Shown one piece after another: positions 41,879 through 50,767 of a DNA stretch of 63,095 nt; position 1 is the first letter of the stretch; each line of letters starts with the position of its first letter. The translations under genes and the position numbers were made by a program. Location: positions 1 through 63,095 of the forward strand of contig CALFCI010000031.1 of NCBI GenBank assembly GCA_937951135.1. The letters run 5' to 3'. This DNA comes from an uncultured Aquimarina sp. GTDB lineage: Bacteria > Bacteroidota > Bacteroidia > Flavobacteriales > Flavobacteriaceae. The notes under the pieces are model-generated. The model ran no database searches and was not told where the DNA came from. It saw nothing but the letters and a program-made list of their open reading frames with translations.

Positions 41879-43381
41879 CTATTTTGAATTATTATTTGTC
41901 CAATACTCCAAAGCATCAATTGCTCGGTACCATCCTTTGATATTTTTCTCAACTTCGGTTCTATCCTTTTTTGGGTTGAATGTCTTATCGGTTTTCCATA
42001 TCTTTTCAATTTCTTCCGCATTCTTCCAATATCCAACTGCCAATCCAGCCAAAAATGCTGCTCCCATTGCAGTAGTCTCTATTATTTTTGGTCTTATGGT
42101 TATGGTGTTCAATACATCTGCTTGAAATTGCATTAACATATTGTTTATTGTAGCGCCACCATCTACTCTTAATTCTTTAATTGAAATACCGGCATCTGCT
42201 TCCATAGCTTTTAAAATATCCATAGTTTGAAAAGCAATAGACTCTAAAGAAGATCTGGCAATATGCGCATCAGTACTTCCCCTTGTTAATCCGAAAAGTG
42301 TTCCTTTAGCGTGCTGATTCCAATACGGCGCACCTAAACCTGCAAATGCTGGTACAAAATATACCCCCTCAGAACTCTCGATTGATGATGCCAAAGCTTC
42401 GACATCTGAAGAGTTTCGAATGATCTTTAGACTATCTCTTAGCCATTGTACAACTGCACCCGCAATAAAAACACTTCCTTCGAGCGCATAAGTGGTTTCT
42501 CCGTTGATTTTCCAGGCCACTGTTGTCAATAGATTATTTTTTGAAACAATGGGTTTTTTACCAATATTCATTAGCATAAAACAACCAGTCCCATAAGTAT
42601 TTTTTACCATGCCTGGATTGGTGCACATTTGTCCAAATAATGCCGCTTGTTGATCACCTGCAATTCCTGCAATAGGAATTTTAGCATCATGAAACATTGA
42701 AGTCGTGTACCCGTATATTTCACTGGACTGTTTTACTTTTGGCAACATGCTTTTTGGAATTGTAAGTAATTCCAATAGCTCATCATCCCATTCCATTGAA
42801 TTGATGTTAAATAGTAAGGTACGTGATGCATTCGTAACATCTGTAATATGTTGCTCACCTTTAGTAAAGTTCCAGACTAACCAAGTATCAATCGTACCCA
42901 TAATTAAATCGCCAGATTCAGCTTTCGCTCTTGCGCCTTCAACGTTATCTAGAATCCATTTTACTTTGGTTCCTGAAAAATAGGAATCAATAACTAGACC
43001 TGTTTTACTTTTTATAAGTTCGCTTTTACCTTCTTTTTTAAGTTGGTCACAGTACTCTGATGTTCGCTTATCTTGCCATACAATCGCATTATAAACTGGC
43101 TTTCCTGTATTTTTATCCCAAACAACAACAGTTTCTCGTTGATTAGTAATACCAATAGCTGCAATATTTTTGGTTTCTAGACCTTTTGTAGCAATGGCTT
43201 CGGCTGCAATCCCTGCTTGTGTGGACCAGATCTCTTGTGGATCATGCTCCACCCAACCTGGTTTAGGAAAATGTTGCGTAAATTCTTTTTGTGCCATGGA
43301 CACAATATTGCCTTTTTTATCGAATACAACGGCTCTAGAGCTTGTGGTGCCTTGGTCTAATGATAGGATGTATTTCCCCAT
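41879..43381 (-). CDS. glpK: Glycerol kinase
   Basis: 500 residues, FGGY kinase. N-terminal phosphate-binding [31 protein letters not shown], the glycerol-site [10 protein letters not shown], and the C-terminal [20 protein letters not shown] are all present. Phosphorylates glycerol to sn-glycerol-3-phosphate in the cytoplasm. Downstream of glpD by 41 bp, same strand, so probably one operon; no glpF (facilitator) lies between or beside them. Confidence 0.97.
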   Translation of the reverse strand: MGKYILSLDQGTTSSRAVVFDKKGNIVSMAQKEFTQHFPKPGWVEHDPQEIWSTQAGIAAEAIATKGLETKNIAAIGITNQRETVVVWDKNTGKPVYNAIVWQDKRTSEYCDQLKKEGKSELIKSKTGLVIDSYFSGTKVKWILDNVEGARAKAESGDLIMGTIDTWLVWNFTKGEQHITDVTNASRTLLFNINSMEWDDELLELLTIPKSMLPKVKQSSEIYGYTTSMFHDAKIPIAGIAGDQQAALFGQMCTNPGMVKNTYGTGCFMLMNIGKKPIVSKNNLLTTVAWKINGETTYALEGSVFIAGAVVQWLRDSLKIIRNSSDVEALASSIESSEGVYFVPAFAGLGAPYWNQHAKGTLFGLTRGSTDAHIARSSLESIAFQTMDILKAMEADAGISIKELRVDGGATINNMLMQFQADVLNTITIRPKIIETTAMGAAFLAGLAVGYWKNAEEIEKIWKTDKTFNPKKDRTEVEKNIKGWYRAIDALEYWTNNNSK

Positions 43382-43422
43382 AATTTTTTTATTTTCTCAA
43401 AGAGATACTTCAGGTTATTTTT

Positions 43423-44994
43423 TTATTTCAAAACATACTGCTCGGCAATCTCAATAAAATTTGAAATTTGTTGCCCTTGCCATTCGGCTGTTTCGTTTAA
43501 TTCCTTGCGTAAAAGTTCGCCAACTATTGGAGCAATTTCAATAGCAGCTTTCGCGTCTAAAAATAATACACGAACACGCCTAGCTAAAACATCTTCGATA
43601 GTTCTTGCCATTTCATTTCTGACTGCAAAAACAACTTCAGCTTTCGTGAATTCCAACCGTGGGTGTAAGAGCTCCGCTAAAGTAGGGTCCTCTTTTTTAA
43701 TTTTTTCAATCTCCTTGCTATCCGTTCCATAAATAGACAAATGACTAGAAGAATGGTCAACCGTTCCGTTAGCGCCATGGATTAACAAGTCTGCTGTTTT
43801 ACATTGAGCATCGGGGATCTTATTTAACTGTATGATTTTATTGACAGTATCTTGAGCCATACGTCTGTACGTAGTCCATTTTCCTCCTGTAATCGTTATC
43901 AATTCTGAATCTGAAACAATAATCTTATGGCTACGCGAAATTTCTTTGGTTTTTTCAGATTTGTCTTTAGGAGCTGCTAACGGTCTTAATCCTGCAAAAA
44001 TACTTAGGACATCATCTTTTGATACATTTTTGCTCAAATAGCGATTGGCTGTTTCTAATATGAAATCCACTTCACTATCCAATGCTTTGGGCTCTAAACT
44101 GTGGCTATTCAAAAGCGTATCTGTGGTACCAACCACCACTCTGTTGTGCCATGGTACAAGAAATAAAACGCGTCCATCATCGGTTTTAGGAATCATGATG
44201 GCATCATTTCCAGGTAAATATGACTTGTCAAAAACCAAATGAATACCTTGACTTGGCTGAATTCGATTTTTTGCCGAAGCGTCATCCATTTTTAATACCT
44301 CGTCTCCAAAAACACCAGTGGCATTGATAATAGCTTTAGCATTTAAGCTGTATTCTGAATTTGTCTCTACATCAATGGCTACAACACCATCTACAATACC
44401 CTTGTCGTTTTTTAGCAGATTTTTTACCTTAAAATGATTTAAAACAGTGGCTCCGTTTTCGATACAACTTTGCGCGATATTGACTGCCAATCTTGAATCA
44501 TCAAATTGTCCATCATGATAAACAACACCACCTTTCAGTTTGTTTGTTTCTAGGGTTGATAATCGTGAAATCGTTTCTTTTTTCTTAATTCTAGTAGACT
44601 TTCCAAAGCTTAATTTTCCAGATAAAAAATCATATACTTTTAACCCTACAGCATAAAAGAAGTTATCCCACCAGCTATAGTTTGGAATAATAAATGACTG
44701 GTTACGGACTAGATGTGAAGCGTTTTTTAATAATAATCCTCTTTCATATAGTGCTTCACGGACTAAGTCTATATTGCCTTGTGCCAAATATCGAACTCCA
44801 CCATGTACTAATTTTGTACTCCTGCTGGATGTGCCTTTAGCAAAATCAACCTGTTCTAATAGCAATGTCTTGTAGCCTCTAGTGGTACAATCTAAAGCCA
44901 CTCCTAATCCCGTTGCGCCACCACCAATAATGATTACGTCCCAGTTTTCGGTAGTTTTTAATTTGTTAATTAGGTTTTTTCTTTCAAACATCAT
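43423..44994 (-). CDS. glpD: Aerobic glycerol-3-phosphate dehydrogenase
   Basis: 523 residues. FAD-binding DVIIGGGATGLGVALDCTTR, substrate/FAD region KLVHGGVRYLAQGNIDLVRE, RVLFLVPWHNRVVVGTTDT and the C-terminal DAO domain (ITGGKWTTYRRMAQDTVNK). Oxidises glycerol-3-phosphate to dihydroxyacetone phosphate and passes electrons to quinone at the inner membrane. Same operon as glpK; its upstream region is shared with glpR. Confidence 0.96.
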   Translation of the reverse strand: MMFERKNLINKLKTTENWDVIIIGGGATGLGVALDCTTRGYKTLLLEQVDFAKGTSSRSTKLVHGGVRYLAQGNIDLVREALYERGLLLKNASHLVRNQSFIIPNYSWWDNFFYAVGLKVYDFLSGKLSFGKSTRIKKKETISRLSTLETNKLKGGVVYHDGQFDDSRLAVNIAQSCIENGATVLNHFKVKNLLKNDKGIVDGVVAIDVETNSEYSLNAKAIINATGVFGDEVLKMDDASAKNRIQPSQGIHLVFDKSYLPGNDAIMIPKTDDGRVLFLVPWHNRVVVGTTDTLLNSHSLEPKALDSEVDFILETANRYLSKNVSKDDVLSIFAGLRPLAAPKDKSEKTKEISRSHKIIVSDSELITITGGKWTTYRRMAQDTVNKIIQLNKIPDAQCKTADLLIHGANGTVDHSSSHLSIYGTDSKEIEKIKKEDPTLAELLHPRLEFTKAEVVFAVRNEMARTIEDVLARRVRVLFLDAKAAIEIAPIVGELLRKELNETAEWQGQQISNFIEIAEQYVLK

Positions 44995-45419
44995 AGTTGC
45001 TTATTGTTTCGATTATCTTCATAAAGTTTCAAATATAGTGATTTTTTATTAAAACGAAACTATTGTTTCTAATTTAGTGCAAAACAAAATTTTAAAGTTC
45101 AGTACATTATTTCATAATTTGAAGGTCTCTAAACAAGAAAAAAGATAATTATTTTTAAGATGAAAAGCCTTTTAGCAAGGACTGAACAGTTTAAAATAGA
45201 TTTGATTTTAAAGAGTTTTTGAAAGGATTTAAAGGGGTTGGCGCTTGTTTTTACTATAGATTTAGAGTATTAGTCGTCAAATACGGGAAGATTTTTTAGG
45301 AATCCATACTTTATATAGCGCAATAGTATCTACTGTCTCAAACATTAATTTTATGATGTGACTCTTGGGGTTCATGTTGCTTTTTTCATTTTGTTTCATT
45401 TTGTTATCTTTGTAAAGAC
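44995..45419. promoter_or_regulatory. Divergent glpD / glpR control region
   Basis: TATATTTG on the minus strand (45030-45037) is a perfect -7 for glpD. GAAACTATTGTTTC (45056-45069) is a 5-4-5 palindrome next to it, a candidate GlpR operator. TATCTTTG (45405-45412, plus) is a perfect -7 for glpR and is preceded by TTTCATTTTGTTTCATTTTG, a direct repeat of the same TTTC core. The middle of the region holds nothing recognisable. Confidence 0.6.
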
Positions 45420-46178
45420 ATGAAAAGACATCAAGACATATTAAAGCGACTCGCTGTAGAAAAATATATAGACGTTTTAGATTTATGTGAAAGCTTAGAT
45501 GTTTCTGCTGTAACTATAAGAAAAGACCTGAAGTTTTTAGAACAAAAAGGACTATTGTATAGAACTCATGGCGGTGCATCTTTAGAAAATCCATATATCA
45601 ATGAACGGACACTAATCGATAAAGAAAAAATTTCGGTTGAACAGAAAAATGGTATAGCACAGATGGCAGCGAATTGTATTGTAGAAAATGATTCCATTAT
45701 GATTGCTTCTGGAACGACAGTACAAGCACTCTCTAAACTGATTAAGGCAAAGAATAAATTAACGGTAATTACTTCTTCGCTTCCTGTAGTGTTAAATTTA
45801 ATTAATGATAGTAATATTGAGATTTTACAACTTGGAGGGTATATAAGGCACAGTTCTGTTTCTGTAATTGGCAATCATGCTGAATACATATTAAAAAATG
45901 TGTCCTGTAGTAAGCTGTTTTTAAGTGTAGACGGAATCGATTTAGACTATGGACTCTCTACAACAAATTCGGAGGAGGCTGAATTAAATAAAAAAATGTT
46001 AAACGCAGCTCAAAAAGTAATTTTGCTTGCGGATTCTTCAAAATTTGGTAAAAAAAGTTTTGCAAGGATATGTGATTTATCGAAAGTTGACGAAATTATA
46101 ACCGATAGTGGTATCTCTTCTACAGTAAAGGAGAAACTTGAGGAAAAAGAAATTAAAGTTATTATTGTTGAGAGCTGA
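45420..46178 (+). CDS. glpR: DeoR-family repressor, probable GlpR
   Basis: 252 residues. N-terminal DeoR winged helix (RHQDILKRLAVEKYIDVLDL; DVSAVTIRKDLKFLEQKGLL) and a C-terminal sugar-phosphate-binding domain (IMIASGTTVQALSKLIKAKN; LFLSVDGIDLDYGLSTTNSE; KVILLADSSKFGKKSFARI). Divergent position to glpD-glpK identifies it as the likely glycerol-3-phosphate-responsive repressor. Confidence 0.9.
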   Translation: MKRHQDILKRLAVEKYIDVLDLCESLDVSAVTIRKDLKFLEQKGLLYRTHGGASLENPYINERTLIDKEKISVEQKNGIAQMAANCIVENDSIMIASGTTVQALSKLIKAKNKLTVITSSLPVVLNLINDSNIEILQLGGYIRHSSVSVIGNHAEYILKNVSCSKLFLSVDGIDLDYGLSTTNSEEAELNKKMLNAAQKVILLADSSKFGKKSFARICDLSKVDEIITDSGISSTVKEKLEEKEIKVIIVES

Positions 46179-46190
46179 TATCGTGTATAA

Positions 46191-46235
46191 TACCATTTTA
46201 TGTTTTAATTGAGCAAATTCAAACATAAAATGGCA
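46191..46235. repeat. Inverted repeat after glpR
   Basis: TACCATTTTATGTTT (46191-46205) and AAACATAAAATGGCA (46221-46235), 13-14 paired bases with a 15-nt loop, directly before the terminator at 46243. No T-run of its own. Confidence 0.6.
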
Positions 46236-46242
46236 TAACAAA

Positions 46243-46272
46243 AAAAGCTTCTCAAAAAAATGAGAAGCTTTT
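46243..46272. terminator. Terminator between glpR and the tRNA-like remnant
   Basis: AAAAGCTTCTCA / TGAGAAGCTTTT with a six-A loop. It ends glpR on the plus strand. On the minus strand it stands 7 bp beyond the tRNA-like remnant, the same arrangement as the terminator of the tRNA-Leu at 63036. Confidence 0.85.
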
Positions 46273-46278
46273 CGTTTT

Positions 46279-46366
46279 GTGCGGGTGGAGAGAATCGAAC
46301 TCTCACGCCTTTCTGCTCTAACGTATATTAGTCACTATAACTATATTGAGTTTGAGACTTGACCCG
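46279..46366 (-). pseudogene. Decayed tRNA-Leu-like sequence (3' part conserved)
   Basis: On the minus strand the last ~35 bases (GCGTGAGAGTTCGATTCTCT, then CCACCCGCA) match the variable-arm, T-arm and acceptor of tRNA-Leu at 63036, differing at a few positions only. The T-loop TTCGATT and 5-bp T-stem are intact. Upstream the similarity fades: there is no GG-containing D-loop and no 7-nt anticodon loop with a proper T33. An ACGGGTC at 46360-46366 could pair partly with the acceptor and gives a tRNA-Leu-like total of 87 nt. I read it as a non-functional remnant, perhaps an attachment-site relic. The GH63 stop codon follows directly at 46367. Confidence 0.6.
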
Positions 46367-48307
46367 TTATTCTTTAATTTCTTGTATTGGCAGTTCTGGT
46401 GATGGCACATGACCTTTCTCTATAAGCCCTATATAACTTAGTAAAGCGCCCCAATGATAATATTTGTCACTGTTTTCTATATCATCTCCCTGTCCTGTTT
46501 CTGAATTGTAGTTTTCATAGATATGATTTTCTTTCAGCCATGATTTTAACAATAATGTTTCCGATTTTTCCACAATATCTTTTCTTGCCTTTGGCAGTTC
46601 GTAGTTTCTAATTCCCAAATAGACGAGAAAATTCATAGGAGCCCATATTCTGCCTCTCCAATAATTATTGTCCTTAAAGGCAGTATCATTTCTTGCGATA
46701 GAGGGTAAAATGTACGCTCCCCAAAATTCTTGAGGATTGTAAAAATGCTCCGCTATCATGCGATTTGCCTGTGCATCATCTGGTACTTTAGCTAAAAGAG
46801 GATAAAATAGGGTAGGGCTAAGTCTATAGCTAAATTCACCTGTGGCCAAATCTTTATTGAGGTACAGACCAAATTCATCGTTCCATAATGTTTTTAGTTT
46901 GTTTCTATATTTTGATTCACGCACCTTTAGTTCTTCTGCAATATCAGACTTGCCTAATTCTTCTGCTATTTCGGCCAAACTTTGACAATCCAAAATGTAA
47001 AGACTCATTAGACCAACATCTGCCAATTGCATAATATGGTTTTCCGCATCAAAACTTGCATCATCGTACATTGGAGAATTGTCTAGACCTGACTCCCACA
47101 ATGCCGCTTGTTTTTCACCGTTTTTTTGAGTCAACCATTCTGGATTATCCCCAGGATCGTAAGGATTGGATCCCCAGCAAAGATATCCATCAACATCTCT
47201 ATTTTTTTCCCACCAACGATTCCAACTCAGCAATTCATTGAATACTTCATGCAATAGCCATTTTTCTTTATGCTGCTTATAGATCTGTTTTATAATGTAG
47301 GATCCCACAGGAGGTTGTGAACGATCCTTACTCTTGGTGAAACCACAACTCCAATTTGGAATAAAACCTCCCTCGGTAATGTCCTTCGTAATCGCAAGGG
47401 CATTAGAATATGCTAGTTCTTTATTGTCTAAAGAAAGCATATAGGCAGCAAAATAGGTATCCCAATCAAATAACACCCATCCACCCCAAGTGGTATTCCA
47501 TATACGGCTTACTGGTGTAATGACCCTGTTATTGGTTGGTTCATAAATCAGATCCCATGCCAAGACGGACTGCGTGGAATTATACAATTCCGAAGATTCA
47601 CCATAGTTTGTTTTTATCTCGGCAAAAGCTGTCCTTGATTCTTTCATTATCTTTTCGATGTCCTCGACACTTTTATCCTTATCAGTAGAAATTGCGATAG
47701 GTTGATCCAAGGACGTTAAAATGGTATCAGAATTGGCCTCCCATTGATGCCCTACTACATAAGCTGTAATGGTTTTTGAAGGGGTTTGTGCCGTAATATT
47801 ATTTTCGATACTGACTACACCTTCTTTGTCCCATAACATTTTTGGATTGATGATCAACGAATCTCCATTAGTCGCCTTTATTGGAGTGACCAATACATAG
47901 AGCATATCATTTTTTGTTGCACTTTGGACTTGAACGGTAATATCTCGCCATTCCAATTTCAAGGAAGTATAGGAGCCATCATACGCATGGAAACCTGGAA
48001 TAACACGCTCTACATTATCTCCTCGTCTTCCTATCAATGCTTCTTCCAAAATATCGCCAGACTTGTTATCTTTTAACTGTAAGTCAATCGCAAAGCTTTC
48101 GGGAAGCAATACGTGTGACAACACACTTCTGGTATTCCAAGTGTTCCATCCCTTTGCAAGTTTGGTGGTTAAATCAATCATTTCATTCCCTGTAGGCTCA
48201 TTTTGCACTTCAGATTGTAATTCAGGTATTTTTTTAGGGGAATCTGCACAATTGAAAAACGGAAGAAATAAACATGCCGTTAAAATTTTTATTATCCTTT
48301 TGTTCAT
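46367..48307 (-). CDS. GH63/MGH1-like glycosidase lipoprotein
   Basis: 646 residues with a lipobox (LFLPFFNCADSPK). The (alpha/alpha)6-barrel text is that of GH63/YgjK-type exo-glucosidases: WNTTWGGWVLFDWDTYFAAY, GFIPNWSCGF, LWESGLDNSPMYDD (catalytic-acid region), YWRGRIWAPMNFLVYLG, and KYYHWGALLSYIGL near the end. Predicted periplasmic or surface alpha-glucosidase/mannosidase-type activity. It is separated from the haloperoxidase operon by an IS30 remnant, so it may not belong to that operon by origin although it is on the same strand. Confidence 0.88.
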   Translation of the reverse strand: MNKRIIKILTACLFLPFFNCADSPKKIPELQSEVQNEPTGNEMIDLTTKLAKGWNTWNTRSVLSHVLLPESFAIDLQLKDNKSGDILEEALIGRRGDNVERVIPGFHAYDGSYTSLKLEWRDITVQVQSATKNDMLYVLVTPIKATNGDSLIINPKMLWDKEGVVSIENNITAQTPSKTITAYVVGHQWEANSDTILTSLDQPIAISTDKDKSVEDIEKIMKESRTAFAEIKTNYGESSELYNSTQSVLAWDLIYEPTNNRVITPVSRIWNTTWGGWVLFDWDTYFAAYMLSLDNKELAYSNALAITKDITEGGFIPNWSCGFTKSKDRSQPPVGSYIIKQIYKQHKEKWLLHEVFNELLSWNRWWEKNRDVDGYLCWGSNPYDPGDNPEWLTQKNGEKQAALWESGLDNSPMYDDASFDAENHIMQLADVGLMSLYILDCQSLAEIAEELGKSDIAEELKVRESKYRNKLKTLWNDEFGLYLNKDLATGEFSYRLSPTLFYPLLAKVPDDAQANRMIAEHFYNPQEFWGAYILPSIARNDTAFKDNNYWRGRIWAPMNFLVYLGIRNYELPKARKDIVEKSETLLLKSWLKENHIYENYNSETGQGDDIENSDKYYHWGALLSYIGLIEKGHVPSPELPIQEIKE

Positions 48308-48340
48308 AGTATCGACTTTTGTAGTAATTCTGGGTTAAAG

Positions 48341-48487
48341 TCATAAGTGCGAAAAATTAATTTCGTTGACTTTTTGAGCAAATATATGTATTGGAGGCTT
48401 AAATCCAAATCTTTTTTGAGGTCTTCGATTTACTTTATCAGTTATTTCATCAATTATAGTACTTGTAAATAGTCGAAAGTCTGTTTT
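48341..48487 (-). mobile_element. IS30-family transposase C-terminal remnant
   Basis: A short open stretch of 48 codons, closed upstream by a stop at 48488-48490, reads KTDFRLFTSTIIDEITDKVN then RRPQKRFGFKPPIHIFAQ and ends KVNEINFSHL. This matches the end of IS30-family transposases (…D.LN.RPRK.L.Y.TP.E.F…). Only the C-terminal tail survives, so it is an old, inactive fragment. A MITE-like solo end (ACTGAATTCGACATAAG, 48492-48508) abuts its 5' side. Confidence 0.78.
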
Positions 48488-48517
48488 TTAAACTGAATTC
48501 GACATAAGCCTAATTCA

Positions 48518-49423
48518 TTATTTTTTTAGTGGTAAATATATTTCCGCCTTCCAGTTAAGATCATCACCTCCAGAATGGGGGTCATTTAAAAAAACTTCCG
48601 TAGGCAAAATGTCTACTTTTATAGTATTCCTTTCAGCATAATCTATTAATGTATACCAACCTCTATCTGAAATACCATAGTGGCCATTGAATATCAACTT
48701 CAGTGCTTCTTTTTCATTGGTGCTTTTAACCTTTATTACGTCTGATTTAGGGTAATTATCTTCTTTTGATATTGGAAAACAAAAATCAAAAGTGATGCGA
48801 TCTTCATTTAAGTTCCAATCTGTGATTTCCAAAAAAGGATCTCCATTAAGCATAAGTTCATTAGTTTTAATATATTTCATAATAACAGATGTATACTTCA
48901 TCATTGCTTTTGCTTTTTCATGAAGTTTACAACTAGCTGTTATGTAAACCACATTTTTCTTAGGAAATATGGTTTTTTCTATTGATGAGACTTTATATTT
49001 TTTTTCATGAATCTTCAACACTTCTTTAATATTTTTAACCATAAGAATACTTCGATCAACAAATGCGGTTTTAAGAAAAGGAACTCTTAGTTTTTGAAAT
49101 AAACTATTTTCTTTATCCTTAAAAAAAGCAGTTACTTTCGTTATAGAATCAGATTTTTTTTGAATACACCAATCTATTTCAACAATGGAGTCAAAAACCT
49201 CTAGCTTATGAGACACTTCTGAAAAAGGTTTTTTAGCACGTATTGAGACCACTTTTTTAGATTTAGGTTCCCAATTGTTCCACCTCACCAAAGTATTGTA
49301 AACCACTCCTGGAGGATGATTTGTTTCAAAAGTTACTTTATAATCATAATCTTTTATGAAAAGATACCATAAAAGTGACATGGATACTACTGCTAAAAAA
49401 CCAAATAAGAATACTTTCTTCAT
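48518..49423 (-). CDS. SRPBCC-domain plus GyrI-like effector-binding protein, membrane anchored
   Basis: 301 residues: one N-terminal helix (VFLFGFLAVVSMSLLWYLFI), an SRPBCC/START-like domain (about 28-150; YKVTFETNHPPGVVYNTLVR, WNNWEPKSKK) and a C-terminal GyrI-like domain (about 155-300; NGDPFLEITDWNLNEDRITF; ALKLIFNGHYGISDRGWYTL; GDDLNWKAEIYLPL). GyrI-like domains bind hydrophobic small molecules. The start codon directly follows the stop of the haloperoxidase-like gene, so it is the last gene of that operon. A binder for the substrate or product is an inference. Confidence 0.75.
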   Translation of the reverse strand: MKKVFLFGFLAVVSMSLLWYLFIKDYDYKVTFETNHPPGVVYNTLVRWNNWEPKSKKVVSIRAKKPFSEVSHKLEVFDSIVEIDWCIQKKSDSITKVTAFFKDKENSLFQKLRVPFLKTAFVDRSILMVKNIKEVLKIHEKKYKVSSIEKTIFPKKNVVYITASCKLHEKAKAMMKYTSVIMKYIKTNELMLNGDPFLEITDWNLNEDRITFDFCFPISKEDNYPKSDVIKVKSTNEKEALKLIFNGHYGISDRGWYTLIDYAERNTIKVDILPTEVFLNDPHSGGDDLNWKAEIYLPLKK

Positions 49424-50767
49424 TTATAAATGTTTCATGTTTATTTTTTCGATTACAAATGAGCCTAGTTTTCTTCCTTGTTTAAGCCCTTCGTCTATTG
49501 CTGCTCTATAATGAATACCTCCATATAACCTACTTATTGCAGCTTCATCGGCTGCATTGTTAAATGATGTAAAGGTTCTAAGTGGCAGTCCATAAGGAGT
49601 TTCTGTGTCGTCTATAAAAATAAAATTGTCTCCAAAAATAGAGGTCAAAATAGTTGATGCTGACCCTGAAACAACGGAGTGACCGCTAGTATATTCAGGA
49701 AATGGTGGTGTTTGTAAAATAGGCATCCATTTTTCATCAATAAATTGATTTATTAGCGTCTCTGGTCGTATAAGGTTACTTCTGTATTTTTCGTCCCAGC
49801 AACTTATAAAAGCTTCAAAAATCCCTATGGATGTTTTTGTATAGGTATAAACAGCTTCTTCAAAACTGAAATTATTTTTTTTGCATGCAATTTTAGTAAT
49901 GCCGATCCAATGTGCGCCAGGGGTTATTTTTTTTTTTGCAAACATTAAATGACCTCTAGTAACGGAAACATACGGATTGCAATCCCAGAATTGTGCGATT
50001 TCAATCTCTTCACTTCCATCACCACGTTTAGTAATATCTTGAGTTACAGTGTAAACGTCTATAAGTTCTTTATAAAAATCGGAATCCTTTTCCATCGAAA
50101 ATTTTGGTGGTGGTATTGGTTTAAATTGTGAAGCAGAATCTAAAACCATAGTCCTAATTTTTTTCCAATGTGGTTCAATCCCATCCATATATGCAGGAGG
50201 TGTCGGTTGCCATCGAGACGGGTCATCAGTTTCTATAGTATACTTAGGCATGGTTCTCGTTTGGCTATAATTATCTTTATTCATCCATCCCTTAATATGA
50301 TTTGCAACTTTTAGCCCATAAGCTTCAGATGCTCTAAACTCTACTTCATTCTGATCTCTCCATAAATCATATATGCTATCTCTAAAGTGTATTACTTTAT
50401 CTTCAGAGAATACTAGTTCCTTGCTTAATTCCATGTGAGCGACTAAAGCTGATACATTAAAATTAACGGCATCATTATCGGCCTTAGGAATAGCCTTTAA
50501 ATCCTTTAATTGTCCAGCTAATGGTTTATAAATTGTACTATTTTGAGATAGGATCTCAAAAGCTGCAATATTAGGATATACATAAATTCTGCTGGCTACT
50601 GGTGGCGAAAAAATATCATGTACCATGATTTGGGTCACCATATCTATCGTACTGTAAAGATCATTGGAAGTCACTATTATAGGGTCTTTTTTAGGAGTAC
50701 ACCCTTGTAATATTACACATCCAAAAATGATTATAAAGACATTATTTAACTTGATATATTTGAACAT
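49424..50767 (-). CDS. Vanadium-haloperoxidase/PAP2-superfamily lipoprotein
   Basis: 447 residues with a lipobox (CVILQGCTPKK). All phosphate/vanadate-site residues of the superfamily are visible: Lys327 and Arg334 in KYRSNLIRPE, Ser361-Gly-His363 in PEYTSGHSVVSGSA, and Arg413 and His419 in SRLYGGIHYRAA. The protein could be a vanadium haloperoxidase or an acid phosphatase; sequence alone does not decide. The start lies 26 bp inside the preceding FG-GAP gene, so translation is coupled. Confidence 0.85.
   Translation of the reverse strand: MFKYIKLNNVFIIIFGCVILQGCTPKKDPIIVTSNDLYSTIDMVTQIMVHDIFSPPVASRIYVYPNIAAFEILSQNSTIYKPLAGQLKDLKAIPKADNDAVNFNVSALVAHMELSKELVFSEDKVIHFRDSIYDLWRDQNEVEFRASEAYGLKVANHIKGWMNKDNYSQTRTMPKYTIETDDPSRWQPTPPAYMDGIEPHWKKIRTMVLDSASQFKPIPPPKFSMEKDSDFYKELIDVYTVTQDITKRGDGSEEIEIAQFWDCNPYVSVTRGHLMFAKKKITPGAHWIGITKIACKKNNFSFEEAVYTYTKTSIGIFEAFISCWDEKYRSNLIRPETLINQFIDEKWMPILQTPPFPEYTSGHSVVSGSASTILTSIFGDNFIFIDDTETPYGLPLRTFTSFNNAADEAAISRLYGGIHYRAAIDEGLKQGRKLGSFVIEKINMKHL

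Noticed and set aside
46279-46366. Functional tRNA or tmRNA
   Set aside because: T-arm and acceptor are good, but D-arm GG, a 7-nt anticodon loop with T33 and two acceptor pairs are missing; no tmRNA tag frame.
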